The notes under the pieces: model-generated
The model's database searches: none
What the model saw: only the letters and a program-made list of their open reading frames with translations
Told to the model about the DNA's origin: nothing
DNA from: Chitinophagales bacterium
GTDB lineage: Bacteria > Bacteroidota > Bacteroidia > Chitinophagales > Chitinophagaceae
Length of the DNA stretch: 64,000 nt
Assembly: GCA_017303395.1 (NCBI GenBank)
Contig: JAFLBN010000017.1
Location: 1 to 64,000 of the forward strand
Direction: 5' to 3'
Shown here: piece by piece, positions 34,618 to 43,708 of the stretch
Layout: each line of letters starts with the position of its first letter
Numbering within the stretch: the first letter of the stretch is position 1
Position numbers and translations under genes: made by a program

Positions 34618-35658
34618 ATGGATATTGCAAAATACATAGGGCTATACTTACTCAAAAACCAGAGCTGTTATATACACGGGCTGGGCAGTATTGAGATGAG
34701 GCGCAAGCCTGCATCTTACGATGGGCGGAATCTTGTACCCGGTGTAAGTGAGGTAGTTGTAGTGCCCGTGAATACCGTTGATGACTCGTTATCGAACTTT
34801 ATAGCTACCAACGAGCAGATAAGTATATCGAAAGCAGGCAGTGCACTGAAAGACTATGTTGCTGCTGCTATGGCCGATATACAGGCAGGCAAAGAGGTAT
34901 TGATACCTGCAATAGGCAGCTTTTTTGAAGTAAACGGTAAACTGCAGTTTGCTACAGCACCACAGTTGTTGCTGACACCACCGCCAATACCTGCAGAAAA
35001 AAGCCTGCCACGCCGCACTGCTACGGCAGGAATGGCACAGCCCGGCGGATATGCAGAGCAACAACAGGCACCACCTGCATACGCTGCACCTGCGCAAATG
35101 GCTCCGCCACCACAACAACCAACACCGGCGTATCAATATCCGCCGATGGAAGACGAGAAAAAAGGTGGTATGAACTGGGGCAGGGTGATACTTTTTGTAT
35201 TGATACTGCTGGCACTGATAGCAGGCGTGGTATATGTAGCTAAAAACATACTGAAAGTAGGTGTGAACACACCAACACCTGTACAGCAACCAATGACAGT
35301 GCCTGCACCAGCAGATACCATATCTCAACAAGCTGCACCTGTGGTGGATACTGCTACTGCTATAGACAGTACGGAAACGATGGGTGTAGAACCTGTGCCA
35401 ATGGCACCTGCAGTGCAAACTGCAGACAAAGGGCCTGCATCTAATTTTAAAGTTATCATCAATACATACGATGAACGTGCCCGTGCTGAAAAACGCATGA
35501 ACAGACTGAGAGGGTATGGGCACAAGGCAGAACTGGTTGCCGAAGATTCGAGCACGTACTATATCCTGATACCTGTATCTACACGCAGGGCAGACTCTGC
35601 AAGGGTTATAGATTCTCTGAGGAGAACCTACAACCCTGACGGAGTAATGGTTTATTAA
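34618..35658 (+). CDS. HU-CCDC81 / transmembrane / SPOR-domain protein
   Basis: 346 residues. Two HU-like (CCDC81 type) domains occupy about 1-118 (YIGLYLLKNQSCYIHGLGSI, then EVLIPAIGSFFEVNG). A Pro/Gln-rich linker (120-178), one transmembrane segment (about 190-208, ILFVLILLALIAGVVYVA) and a second low-complexity linker follow. A SPOR domain (about 275-346: FKVIINTYDERARAEKRMNR) binds peptidoglycan lacking stem peptides. No signal peptide, so the HU-like half faces the cytoplasm and the SPOR half the periplasm. Last gene of the envelope operon. Its stop is 11 bp from convergent purD. Confidence 0.87.
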   Translation: MDIAKYIGLYLLKNQSCYIHGLGSIEMRRKPASYDGRNLVPGVSEVVVVPVNTVDDSLSNFIATNEQISISKAGSALKDYVAAAMADIQAGKEVLIPAIGSFFEVNGKLQFATAPQLLLTPPPIPAEKSLPRRTATAGMAQPGGYAEQQQAPPAYAAPAQMAPPPQQPTPAYQYPPMEDEKKGGMNWGRVILFVLILLALIAGVVYVAKNILKVGVNTPTPVQQPMTVPAPADTISQQAAPVVDTATAIDSTETMGVEPVPMAPAVQTADKGPASNFKVIINTYDERARAEKRMNRLRGYGHKAELVAEDSSTYYILIPVSTRRADSARVIDSLRRTYNPDGVMVY

Positions 35659-35669
35659 TACCTGATTTA

Positions 35670-36953
35670 TTATTTGAATTCGTAACCGATATCGCGGCGA
35701 TAGTATTTGCCTGCGTATTCGATATGTTCGGCATTCTGGTAGCTTGTAGCTAATGCTTCTTGTATAGTATTGCCGTAAGATGTGATGGCTATTACACGGC
35801 CGCCGCTTGTTACTACTTCGCCGTCTTTGTTGGTCGTACCTGCATGGAAGAGGGTAGAGCCCTGCACTTTATCAAAGCCTGTCATTACCCTGCCTTTAGG
35901 ATAAGAACCAGGATAGCCTTCTGATACCAGCATTACGGTACATGCCGCACGCTTATCGTGTTGCACAGTTATTTCATTCAGTTTGCCTTCGCCCATTTTC
36001 ACTATCATCTCTACAAAATCGTTTTCCAGACGCGGCATTACAACTTCCGTTTCCGGATCGCCCATGCGGCAGTTGTATTCTATCACATAAGGATCGCCGC
36101 CAACATTGATGAGGCCAAAGAATACAAAGCCGTAATAAACGATGTTTTCAGCAGCCAGTCCGTTGATGGTTGGGTTCACAATGCGTTCCACAACTTTGTT
36201 CATGAAATCGCCCTGTGCAAACGGTACGGGAGATACTGCACCCATGCCACCTGTGTTCAGTCCTGTATCACCTTCACCAATACGTTTGTAGTCTTTAGCT
36301 TCCGGTAGCAGTACATAGTTTTTGCCATCTGTAAATGCGAAAACAGAAAGCTCAATACCCGTGAGGAATTGCTCTACTACTACTTTTTTGCTTGCATCGC
36401 CAAACTGCGCTTCTTTTATCATGGTAGTGAAAGCCTCAACAGCCTCATCGTGGCTTTGTGCTATTACCACACCTTTGCCTGCAGCAAGCCCGTCGGCCTT
36501 CAGTACAATCGGCAGGCTGTGCTGACGCAGGTATGTAACACCTTCATCAAAGTTTTCTTCTGTAAACTCGCGGTAGGCAGCAGTAGGTATATTGTGGCGC
36601 TCCATGAATTTCTTGGAGAAGGCTTTGCTGCCTTCCAACTGTGCACCTTCTTTAGACGGACCTGCAACGATGATGTGTTTCAGTGCATCATCACTTTTAA
36701 AGAAATCGTAAATGCCATTTACCAACGGGTCTTCCGGACCGGGAACAAGTATATCGATATTGTTTTCTATGCAAGCCTGTTTAATGCCTTCAAAATCAGA
36801 CACCGGTATATTAAGATTGCTGCCCAATTGTGCGGTGCCGGGGTTGCCAGGTGCTATGAACAGTTCTTTGCAAAGCTTACTTTGGCGCATTTTCCACGCT
36901 AGTGCATTTTCGCGTCCGCCCGAGCCTAACAGCAGTATATTGTAAGATGACAT
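35670..36953 (-). CDS. purD: Phosphoribosylamine-glycine ligase
   Basis: Second step of de novo purine synthesis: joins glycine to phosphoribosylamine with ATP. 427 residues, ATP-grasp fold. N-terminal signature ILLLGSGGRENALAWKM, then LVPGPEDPLVNGI, KADGLAAGKGV and the metal-binding EYNCRMGDPETE. A -7-like TACTTTTG on the minus strand (36987-36994) lies just upstream, inside the divergent region shared with the first POT transporter gene. Confidence 0.96.
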   Translation of the reverse strand: MSSYNILLLGSGGRENALAWKMRQSKLCKELFIAPGNPGTAQLGSNLNIPVSDFEGIKQACIENNIDILVPGPEDPLVNGIYDFFKSDDALKHIIVAGPSKEGAQLEGSKAFSKKFMERHNIPTAAYREFTEENFDEGVTYLRQHSLPIVLKADGLAAGKGVVIAQSHDEAVEAFTTMIKEAQFGDASKKVVVEQFLTGIELSVFAFTDGKNYVLLPEAKDYKRIGEGDTGLNTGGMGAVSPVPFAQGDFMNKVVERIVNPTINGLAAENIVYYGFVFFGLINVGGDPYVIEYNCRMGDPETEVVMPRLENDFVEMIVKMGEGKLNEITVQHDKRAACTVMLVSEGYPGSYPKGRVMTGFDKVQGSTLFHAGTTNKDGEVVTSGGRVIAITSYGNTIQEALATSYQNAEHIEYAGKYYRRDIGYEFK

Positions 36954-37004
36954 TGTGATGTATTGTTATTTACTATCTTGAGACCGCAAAAGTATCGAAA
37001 CTTA

Positions 37005-38648
37005 ATGGAACAGACGAATGAGAAAAAGCACCCGAAGGGGTTGCCGTTTTTGTTTTTTACAGAAATGTGGGAGCGATTTGGCTACTACCTGATGCTGGGC
37101 ATTTTTGTCCTCTATATGATAGATGTGAAAAACGGCCTCGCCATACCCGATAAAATGGCTGATGATGTATTTGGTACATTCATCGCATTTACCTATCTGA
37201 CACCATTCCTGGGCGGTTTTTTGGCAGACAGAAAATTCGGTTATATAAAATCTGTATATGTAGGTGGCTTGCTGATGGCATTAGGTTATCTGGGGCTGGC
37301 ACTGCACAATATCAATACATTCTACATATCTGTAGCCATCATTATCATAGGTAACGGTTTCTTCAAGCCAAATATATCTACCCTGTTGGGTAATCTGTAC
37401 TCTACCGAAGAATACAAAGCAAGAAAAGACAGCGGTTACAACCTGTTTTATATGGGTATTAACATAGGTGCATTCCTCGGTCCAATCATAGCAGCCTTCA
37501 TGCGCAATAAATATAGCTGGTCGGCAGCATTTGCTACGGCAGGTATAGGTATGTTGATAGGTCTGGTGGTATTCTCATTCGGGCTGAAGCATATAAAACA
37601 TGCAGACGTACTGAAGCCTGTAGAAAAAGGCGATGCAAGTATGGGACAGGTATTTGGTGTGGTGTTTTTGCCAGCTATCATAGCAGGTGTACTTGGCTGG
37701 ATGATACCGGGAAATATTTTAGGCAGTGACAGTACAGATGGCTTTATAGCGGCGGCGATACCGGTGGTAATATTCTACGTGTCGCTGTGGGTAAGGGCAA
37801 ATAAGGTAGATAAGCGCCCGATAGCGGCATTGCTGGTGATATTTGCATTGAGTGCGGCTTTTTGGGCTGTGTTTAAGCAAAATGGTACCGCATTGACACG
37901 TTGGGCTAAATACTATACAGACCGTGAAGTGCCGGCTGCTATAGAGAAGCCTGCACGCGCATTATATCAAGTAGAAACAATGCCGAGTAAACTTGACTCT
38001 GTTACGAAATATGATGTACAATACCAAGCAGTAAAAGTGGATGGCAAAGTGCAGAAAGAATGGGGCAGAGATGTGTACTTCCGCAATCAGCCGCCTGATA
38101 AAATGCCAAAGGATGATGAACCGGTTTATCTGGCAAGTACAGAATTGTTCCAGTCCATCAACCCTGCTTGGGTAGTACTGCTTACACCTGTAGTAGTAGG
38201 TTTCTTTGCCATGCTGAACAGGCGGAAGAAAGAACCATCTACCGCAACCAAAATTGCATTCGGCCTTTTAATATCGGCTCTTTCAACCCTTGTAATGGTG
38301 TGGGCTGTGGGTGTTGGCAGTAATGGTGCAGTGAAGGTATCGCCTATGTGGCTGATAGGTTGTTATGGGGTGATAACGGTGGGCGAACTGTTGCTGAGCC
38401 CGATGGGATTATCGCTGGTATCAAAGTTAAGTCCGCCAAGGCTGACGGCACTGATGATGGGTGGCTTCTTCCTTTCTACCTCGATAGGTAATAAAATGTC
38501 TGGCGTGCTGGCAAGTAAGTGGTACGACTATACAGATAAGGGCGATTTCTTCCTCTTCAACTGTATGCTGCTGATGATAGCAACCGTGCTAGCATTTATC
38601 GTATTGAAGTGGCTGAACAGCATCATGAAAGAGAAAAACCTGCATTAA
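37005..38648 (+). CDS. POT-family proton-coupled peptide transporter (first of three)
   Basis: 547 residues from ATG 37005, which starts at the family N terminus (EQTNEKKHPKGLPFLFFTEM, then WERFGYYLMLG). POT (PTR2) proteins import di- and tripeptides with protons. The ExxERF-type motif at the start (EMWERFGYY) and GNGFFKPNISTLLGNLY are present, with 12-14 hydrophobic segments. A large soluble insertion lies about residues 305-380 (NGTALTRWAKYYTDREVPAA, continuing through VQYQAVKVDGKVQKEWGRDV), as in many Bacteroidota members. Ends with a terminator before the next paralogue. Confidence 0.92.
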   Translation: MEQTNEKKHPKGLPFLFFTEMWERFGYYLMLGIFVLYMIDVKNGLAIPDKMADDVFGTFIAFTYLTPFLGGFLADRKFGYIKSVYVGGLLMALGYLGLALHNINTFYISVAIIIIGNGFFKPNISTLLGNLYSTEEYKARKDSGYNLFYMGINIGAFLGPIIAAFMRNKYSWSAAFATAGIGMLIGLVVFSFGLKHIKHADVLKPVEKGDASMGQVFGVVFLPAIIAGVLGWMIPGNILGSDSTDGFIAAAIPVVIFYVSLWVRANKVDKRPIAALLVIFALSAAFWAVFKQNGTALTRWAKYYTDREVPAAIEKPARALYQVETMPSKLDSVTKYDVQYQAVKVDGKVQKEWGRDVYFRNQPPDKMPKDDEPVYLASTELFQSINPAWVVLLTPVVVGFFAMLNRRKKEPSTATKIAFGLLISALSTLVMVWAVGVGSNGAVKVSPMWLIGCYGVITVGELLLSPMGLSLVSKLSPPRLTALMMGGFFLSTSIGNKMSGVLASKWYDYTDKGDFFLFNCMLLMIATVLAFIVLKWLNSIMKEKNLH

Positions 38649-38670
38649 TAATAGTTGTCAGATAAAGAGA

Positions 38671-38697
38671 AAATACCGCTTCATGCGGTATTTTTCG
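38671..38697 (+). terminator. Terminator after the first POT gene
   Basis: AAATACCGC (38671-38679), loop TTCAT, GCGGTATTT (38685-38693), then TTTC. Confidence 0.85.
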
Positions 38698-38707
38698 TTT
38701 CAGGGGC

Positions 38708-38737
38708 TTTCAGCACTGGCAAATTTTACTATCTTTC
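38708..38737 (+). promoter_or_regulatory. Probable promoter of the second POT gene
   Basis: TTTC (38708-38711) and TATCTTTC (38730-38737), spacer about 18 bp; both elements have C in place of the last G. The ATG is 30 bases downstream. Confidence 0.4.
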
Positions 38738-38766
38738 GACACTAATCTATTTTTAAAACGATAATT

Positions 38767-40344
38767 ATGAGTGAACAAAAAGGCCACCCTAAGGGGCTGT
38801 ATGTACTCTTTGCGACTGAGTTTTGGGAAAGGTTCAGCTACTACGGTATGCGAGCTATATTTTTCCTGTACATGACTACTATGCTGTTTGGTAACGAGCA
38901 GGCAGGTATTTCTGAAGCAGGTAATGTATATGGTACTTATACAGGGTTGGTGTATCTGACTCCACTAATTGGTGGTTATGTTGCGGATAGGTACTGGGGT
39001 AACAGAAAGTCAATATTTGTGGGTGGCTTATTGATGGCATTGGGGCAGTTCATTATGTTCTTCTCTGCTGCTGCTGCACATAGTGCAGATAAAGGAACTG
39101 CTATTACCTTGATGTGGACAGGTTTGGCATTTCTGATATTCGGTAATGGTTTTTTCAAACCGAATATCTCAACAATGGTTGGTCAGTTGTATAAAGATGG
39201 TGACAGCAGGAAAGACGCTGCATATACTATCTTCTATATGGGTATCAATGCAGGTGCGTTCTTAGCGCCACTGGTATGTGGTTATCTTGGCGAGAAAGTA
39301 GATTTCAAATGGGGCTTCCTTGCGGCTGGTATAGGTATGCTGGTGAGCCTTGTTATATTCTACCTGACAAAGGATAAATACGTTGTTGGCCCTGATGGCA
39401 AACAATTAGGCGTAGGCCCGAATAAGCTGATGGATGCCGCACCTCTGGGTGGCGATGAAGAAACAGGTATTGCGAGTGAAAAGCCTGCAAAACCTAGCGA
39501 TGGTAGCTTCAGTACGCAACAATTGGTAATACTGATAGGTGGTATTATTGCCGCATTCTCTATCATCCATTTTGGTTTTGGTGTAGATATGTGGGGGTCT
39601 CTGATATATGGTATGACGCTGGTAGCACCATTCGTAATCATAACAGACAAGTCGCTTACTAAAATTGAAAAGGATAAGCTGTGGGTTATCATTATCATTA
39701 TGATATTCGTGATATTCTTCTGGATGTGTTTTGAACAGGCAGGTGCGTCTTTGACTGCATTCGCTGCTAACCAGACAGACCGTCATATTTTTGGTTTTGA
39801 AATGCCTGCAAGCTATTTCCAAAGCTTTAACGCTGGTTTCATCATATTGCTTGCTCCAATTATCAGTGCAATATGGGTAAGGCTTGCTAAAAAAGGTATC
39901 AACCCTGCAGCACCTTATAAGCAATCGCTTGGTCTGGCATTTTTGGCATTCGGTTATTTGTTTATAGCAATGGGTTCAAAAAGCATTCCTGCTGCTGGTG
40001 CAAGTATGATATGGCTGACTGGCTTGTACTTCCTGCATACAGTGGGTGAACTGTTCCTGAGCCCTATTGGTTTGTCTATGGTAAATAAACTGACTCCGGG
40101 CAGGTTCACATCATTGATGATGGGTGTATGGTTCCTAGCTATTGCGACAGGTAACAAATTGGCAGGTACAATGAGTGCGTTGTATCCTGATCCTAAATCT
40201 GCAACACACCCTAATTTCTTAGGCATGGAAATAGACGGTCTGTACACGTACTTCATGATATTTGTAGGCTTCTCAGGTGCAGCAGCAATTATACTGTTTG
40301 TTCTTTGCAGGAAGCTGCAAAAAATGATGCACGGCGTTAGCTAA
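38767..40344 (+). CDS. POT-family proton-coupled peptide transporter (second of three)
   Basis: 525 residues. Starts MSEQKGHPKGLYVLFATEFW then ERFSYYGMRAIFFLYM, with the ERFSYYG signature and the second family motif GNGFFKPNISTMVGQLYKDG. The last cytoplasmic loops carry FLSPIGLSMVNKLTP. Twelve or more hydrophobic segments; inner membrane. Bounded by terminators on both sides, so expressed independently of its neighbours. The relatively conserved ExxERF motif suggests a proton-coupled oligopeptide importer; substrate range is not readable. Confidence 0.93.
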   Translation: MSEQKGHPKGLYVLFATEFWERFSYYGMRAIFFLYMTTMLFGNEQAGISEAGNVYGTYTGLVYLTPLIGGYVADRYWGNRKSIFVGGLLMALGQFIMFFSAAAAHSADKGTAITLMWTGLAFLIFGNGFFKPNISTMVGQLYKDGDSRKDAAYTIFYMGINAGAFLAPLVCGYLGEKVDFKWGFLAAGIGMLVSLVIFYLTKDKYVVGPDGKQLGVGPNKLMDAAPLGGDEETGIASEKPAKPSDGSFSTQQLVILIGGIIAAFSIIHFGFGVDMWGSLIYGMTLVAPFVIITDKSLTKIEKDKLWVIIIIMIFVIFFWMCFEQAGASLTAFAANQTDRHIFGFEMPASYFQSFNAGFIILLAPIISAIWVRLAKKGINPAAPYKQSLGLAFLAFGYLFIAMGSKSIPAAGASMIWLTGLYFLHTVGELFLSPIGLSMVNKLTPGRFTSLMMGVWFLAIATGNKLAGTMSALYPDPKSATHPNFLGMEIDGLYTYFMIFVGFSGAAAIILFVLCRKLQKMMHGVS

Positions 40345-40367
40345 ACAATCTTAATCTATTCATACAG

Positions 40368-40398
40368 GAAGCCACCTCTCAATGAGGTGGCTTCTTTT
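40368..40398 (+). terminator. Terminator after the second POT gene
   Basis: Perfect 11-bp arms GAAGCCACCTC (40368-40378) and GAGGTGGCTTC (40384-40394), then TTTTT. Confidence 0.88.
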
Positions 40399-40478
40399 TA
40401 TAGCAAGGGGGTAGAAAAAGCGTTAATCAGAAATAAAGTTTATTTTGGTGCGTTAATAACAATAACTAAAACGAGTAT

Positions 40479-41963
40479 ATGTCTGAAAACCTGACGTTAG
40501 AAGAGATACAGGATTTTAAGGGTAAGTACCCCAAGCAGATTTGGTACCTGTTCCTTACAGAGATGTGGGAACGATTTTGTTTCTACGGCCTCCGCGGTAT
40601 GCTTACCGTATTCATGGTTACCCAACTGATGATTGACGAAAAAGCAGCCAATCTGCAGTATGGTGCGATTCAGGCTTTCATCTATGCATTCACTTTTATA
40701 GGTGGTTTGTTTGCAGATAAAATACTGGGTTTCCGCAAATCGCTCTTTTGGGGTGGCATACTGATGATAGCAGGTAGCTTTATTATTGCTGCCAATCCTA
40801 CTGAATTCTTTTATATAGGTACTTGTTTTACCATTGTTGGTACGGGCTTCTTCAAACCGAATATTTCTACCATGGTGGGCGAACTGTATCGTGCAGGCGA
40901 TACCCGCAGGGATGCAGGTTTCGGCTTGTTCTATTCGGGTATCAATATAGGTGCCTTCTTTGGTGGTATGGTGTGTGTGTATCTGGGTAAATACCATTCC
41001 TGGAATCTGGCATTTGCATCTGCAGGTGTTGTTATGATGATAGGCTTGCTGACGTTTGTATTCACACAAAAAAGCATGGGGCCTATAGGTCTGTCTCCGC
41101 TGAGGGATTATGTACCCGGTAAAAGAAAAGCGTATGAGATAGCTACATTCATAGGTTCGCTGGCGGTTATGCCATTGATATTGATAATGGTAAGCAAGAC
41201 AGAGTATACAGACTATTTCATGTATACAATCGGACCATTGACGTTATTGTATCTGGTATATGAAATGACAAAGCTTACGGGTGCAGAAAGAAAGAAAATG
41301 ATTGCTGCATTGGTGTTCATTGTGTTCTCTGTTTTCTTCTGGGCGTTTTTTGAACAGAGTGGTGGTTCGCTGAGTCTGTTTGCCTTGTACAACCTGAATG
41401 ACAAACTGCTGGGTGTGCCAGGTATAGATCCTAATGTAGTAAACAATAGTGCTAACTCAGTTTTCGTAATTGTGTTTAGTATAGTAGTTGGTTTGCTATG
41501 GGTGTGGATGGCGAAGAAAAAAGTAGAGCCAAACTCTGTAGTGAAATTTGGTCTGGGCTTTTTATTCCTTGCTGCAGCATTCTATACGTTCTATGCAACT
41601 CGTTTCTTTGCAGGTCCTGATGGTAAAACATCGTTGGATATTTTTACACTGGCTTATCTGATTATCACATTCGGTGAGTTGTGTCTTTCTCCGATTGGCT
41701 TATCGCTGATGACGAAGCTTGCACCTAAAAAACTGTGGGGTGTAATGATGGGTATGTGGTTCCTTGCCAGTGCATACGGGCAATATGCAGCCGGTTTGCT
41801 GGGTGCGGGTATGGCAACAACCAATGAAAATGCCAGCCTTACAGAAAAGCTGATTTCTTATACAGACGGTTACAAGCAATTGGGGATATACGCGCTGGTA
41901 GCAGGTATATTGCTGATTATAATATCTCCGATTGTAAGGAAGCTCATGCAGGAAGTGAAATAA
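40479..41963 (+). CDS. POT-family proton-coupled peptide transporter (third of three)
   Basis: 494 residues, N-terminal cytoplasmic part slightly longer (MSENLTLEEIQDFKGKYPKQ), then FLTEMWERFCFYGLRGML with the family ERF motif. GTGFFKPNISTMVGELYRAG and GELCLSPIGLSLMTKLAP are the other conserved loops. Hydrophobic throughout with 12 or more segments. It differs enough from the two preceding paralogues to suggest old duplication or separate origins. Confidence 0.92.
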   Translation: MSENLTLEEIQDFKGKYPKQIWYLFLTEMWERFCFYGLRGMLTVFMVTQLMIDEKAANLQYGAIQAFIYAFTFIGGLFADKILGFRKSLFWGGILMIAGSFIIAANPTEFFYIGTCFTIVGTGFFKPNISTMVGELYRAGDTRRDAGFGLFYSGINIGAFFGGMVCVYLGKYHSWNLAFASAGVVMMIGLLTFVFTQKSMGPIGLSPLRDYVPGKRKAYEIATFIGSLAVMPLILIMVSKTEYTDYFMYTIGPLTLLYLVYEMTKLTGAERKKMIAALVFIVFSVFFWAFFEQSGGSLSLFALYNLNDKLLGVPGIDPNVVNNSANSVFVIVFSIVVGLLWVWMAKKKVEPNSVVKFGLGFLFLAAAFYTFYATRFFAGPDGKTSLDIFTLAYLIITFGELCLSPIGLSLMTKLAPKKLWGVMMGMWFLASAYGQYAAGLLGAGMATTNENASLTEKLISYTDGYKQLGIYALVAGILLIIISPIVRKLMQEVK

Positions 41964-41982
41964 TAAATGCTTTTTAGATATG

Positions 41983-42007
41983 AAGCCCCGCACAGCGGGG
42001 CTTTTTC
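41983..42007 (+). terminator. Terminator after the third POT gene
   Basis: AAGCCCCGC (41983-41991), loop ACA, GCGGGGCTT (41995-42003), then TTT. Confidence 0.88.
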
Positions 42008-42049
42008 TTTGTTGTGTAAATTATATACTGTTTTTTTGTGGCTGTATCT

Positions 42050-42727
42050 ATGAAGAAATATGCAGTAATAGTAGCAGGAGGTAAAGGTGTACGCATGGGC
42101 AGTGCTGTACCTAAGCAGTTTTTGCCACTGAACGGGCATCCGATTTTGTATCATACCATCAAAGCATTCGCTGATGCGTATGCAGATATGCAATTGGTAC
42201 TTGTACTACCGCAAGACCAGCTTAGCTATGCACAGATGGTGCTGCAATCTTTTCCTGAAAGAATAGATATAACAATAGTTGCTGGTGGAGAAACACGCTA
42301 CCACAGTGTGCAGAACGGACTGAAGGTTGTAGATGCAGACAGCATTGTATTTGTACATGATGGTGTGCGCCCGTTGGCAACAACAGAACTGATACACCGC
42401 TGCTATGAGCAGGCTGTAGATAAAGGCAGTGCCATACCTGCCATCCCCGTTGCAGACAGTATGCGTATATTGGAAGATGAAGACAGCCGCCCTATAGACA
42501 GAGAACAGATGCGCATTATTCAAACACCGCAAACATTTAAAGCAGAAGTGATACTACCTGCATTTGCACAGGAATATCAGGCAGCATTTACAGACGAGGC
42601 TACGGTAGTAGAGGCTTACGGAGATAATGTGTATCTGGTGCAAGGTGAACGCAGCAATATTAAAGTAACAACGCCAGAGGATATGATAGTAGCAGAGGCT
42701 TTACTGAAAGCAAGAGAAAATGCGTAG
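42050..42727 (+). CDS. ispD: 2-C-methyl-D-erythritol 4-phosphate cytidylyltransferase
   Basis: Third step of the MEP isoprenoid pathway: CTP plus MEP to CDP-ME. 225 residues from ATG 42050; an in-frame GTG 12 bp upstream is less likely. The nucleotide-binding motif is VIVAGGKGVRMGSAVPKQFL. VFVHDGVRPLAT, IPVADSMRILEDEDS and RSNIKVTTPEDMIVAEALL complete the family pattern. Its end overlaps the next gene by 8 bp. Confidence 0.95.
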   Translation: MKKYAVIVAGGKGVRMGSAVPKQFLPLNGHPILYHTIKAFADAYADMQLVLVLPQDQLSYAQMVLQSFPERIDITIVAGGETRYHSVQNGLKVVDADSIVFVHDGVRPLATTELIHRCYEQAVDKGSAIPAIPVADSMRILEDEDSRPIDREQMRIIQTPQTFKAEVILPAFAQEYQAAFTDEATVVEAYGDNVYLVQGERSNIKVTTPEDMIVAEALLKARENA

Positions 42728-43631
42728 TGTTTTAACCCTGATATTGATTGTTTGCAGTGCTGTGTCTTTTGCGCAAAAAGATACCAGTATTTTCAGGCTG
42801 CCTATCAAGATGGACGATGTAGTGGTGAAGGCAGTGCGCAAGGGGTGGGATGTGCAGGGGTTTATTAAGAGAGTAAAGACAGATACAACTTTTTACAAGG
42901 CTTTCCGCAGCCTGCATGTGCTTACCTGGAATGCCACGAACGATATTCGAGTGTACAATAATAAGAACGGCATACAGGCATCGCTCTACAGCAAGACAAA
43001 ACAGATACGCGCCAACGGATGCCGTACCATGCAGGTGTTGGAAGAAAAAACAACAGGCGATTTTTACAAGAGAAAACGACAATACAATTATTACACTGCA
43101 GAACTATATGCTTACCTGTTCTTTACACAAGGCAAAAAATGTGGTGAGGACGATTATGTAACGGGTGGCATACAAAAAGTAGGTGGCAGCAAAAATGAAA
43201 GTAACAGCTATAAGCTGAAGCAATTGATGTTCAACCCGGGTAGTAGAGTAACGGGTGTGCCGCTGATGGGTGATAAGAGTGCCATATTTGAACCTGATAT
43301 CGCAAAGATGTACGACTTCAAACTATCGTCGCAGGAGTATGGTGGTGAAGCGTGTTATGTTTTCAGGGCTGTGCCTAAGAAAGGCTATGAAAGGGATGTG
43401 GTATATGACGACCTGACTACATGGTTCCGCAAATCGGATTATAGCATTGTAGCGCGAGACTATTCATTGTCTTACCGTGCAGGGGTGTACGATTTTGATG
43501 TGCGGATGAAAGTGCGCATGACGCATGCCCATGGCAAAATGGTACCGTCGTATATAGAATATGACGGAAACTGGCATGTGTTTACTAAGAAGCGCGAAAG
43601 GGTGAAGTTTACCACAAGTTTGACGTATTAA
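42720..43631 (+). CDS. Hypothetical secreted protein
   Basis: 303 residues with signal peptide (MRSVLTLILIVCSAVSFAQ). ATG 42720 overlaps the ispD stop by 8 bp, so translation is probably coupled. The mature part has a probable N-terminal carboxypeptidase-like strand region followed by a beta-rich domain (DIAKMYDFKLSSQEYGGEAC) reminiscent of outer-membrane lipoprotein-sorting-type folds in Bacteroidota (YFRKSDYSIVARDYS-like turns). I cannot assign a function. Confidence 0.68.
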   Translation: MRSVLTLILIVCSAVSFAQKDTSIFRLPIKMDDVVVKAVRKGWDVQGFIKRVKTDTTFYKAFRSLHVLTWNATNDIRVYNNKNGIQASLYSKTKQIRANGCRTMQVLEEKTTGDFYKRKRQYNYYTAELYAYLFFTQGKKCGEDDYVTGGIQKVGGSKNESNSYKLKQLMFNPGSRVTGVPLMGDKSAIFEPDIAKMYDFKLSSQEYGGEACYVFRAVPKKGYERDVVYDDLTTWFRKSDYSIVARDYSLSYRAGVYDFDVRMKVRMTHAHGKMVPSYIEYDGNWHVFTKKRERVKFTTSLTY

Positions 43632-43684
43632 CCCCTAACTCTATATAGGGAAGTTTTATATCTTACTTAGCCCCTTTAGGGGTT
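43630..43684. repeat. Inverted repeat between the secreted-protein gene and dnaG
   Basis: AACCCCTAA (43630-43638) and TTAGGGGTT (43676-43684) are perfect complements around a 37-base loop, with a second small stem CCCC-TTTA-GGGG at 43671-43682. It may terminate the upstream gene. Such sequences recur between genes in Bacteroidota. Confidence 0.5.
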
Positions 43685-43696
43685 GGGGCTTTTGAC

Positions 43697-43704
43697 TAAC
43701 TTTA
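43697..43704 (+). promoter_or_regulatory. -7-like box at the dnaG start
   Basis: TAACTTTA resembles TAnnTTTG and ends 4 bases before the dnaG ATG. If used, the transcript is leaderless. No good -33. Confidence 0.35.
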
Positions 43705-43708
43705 CAGT

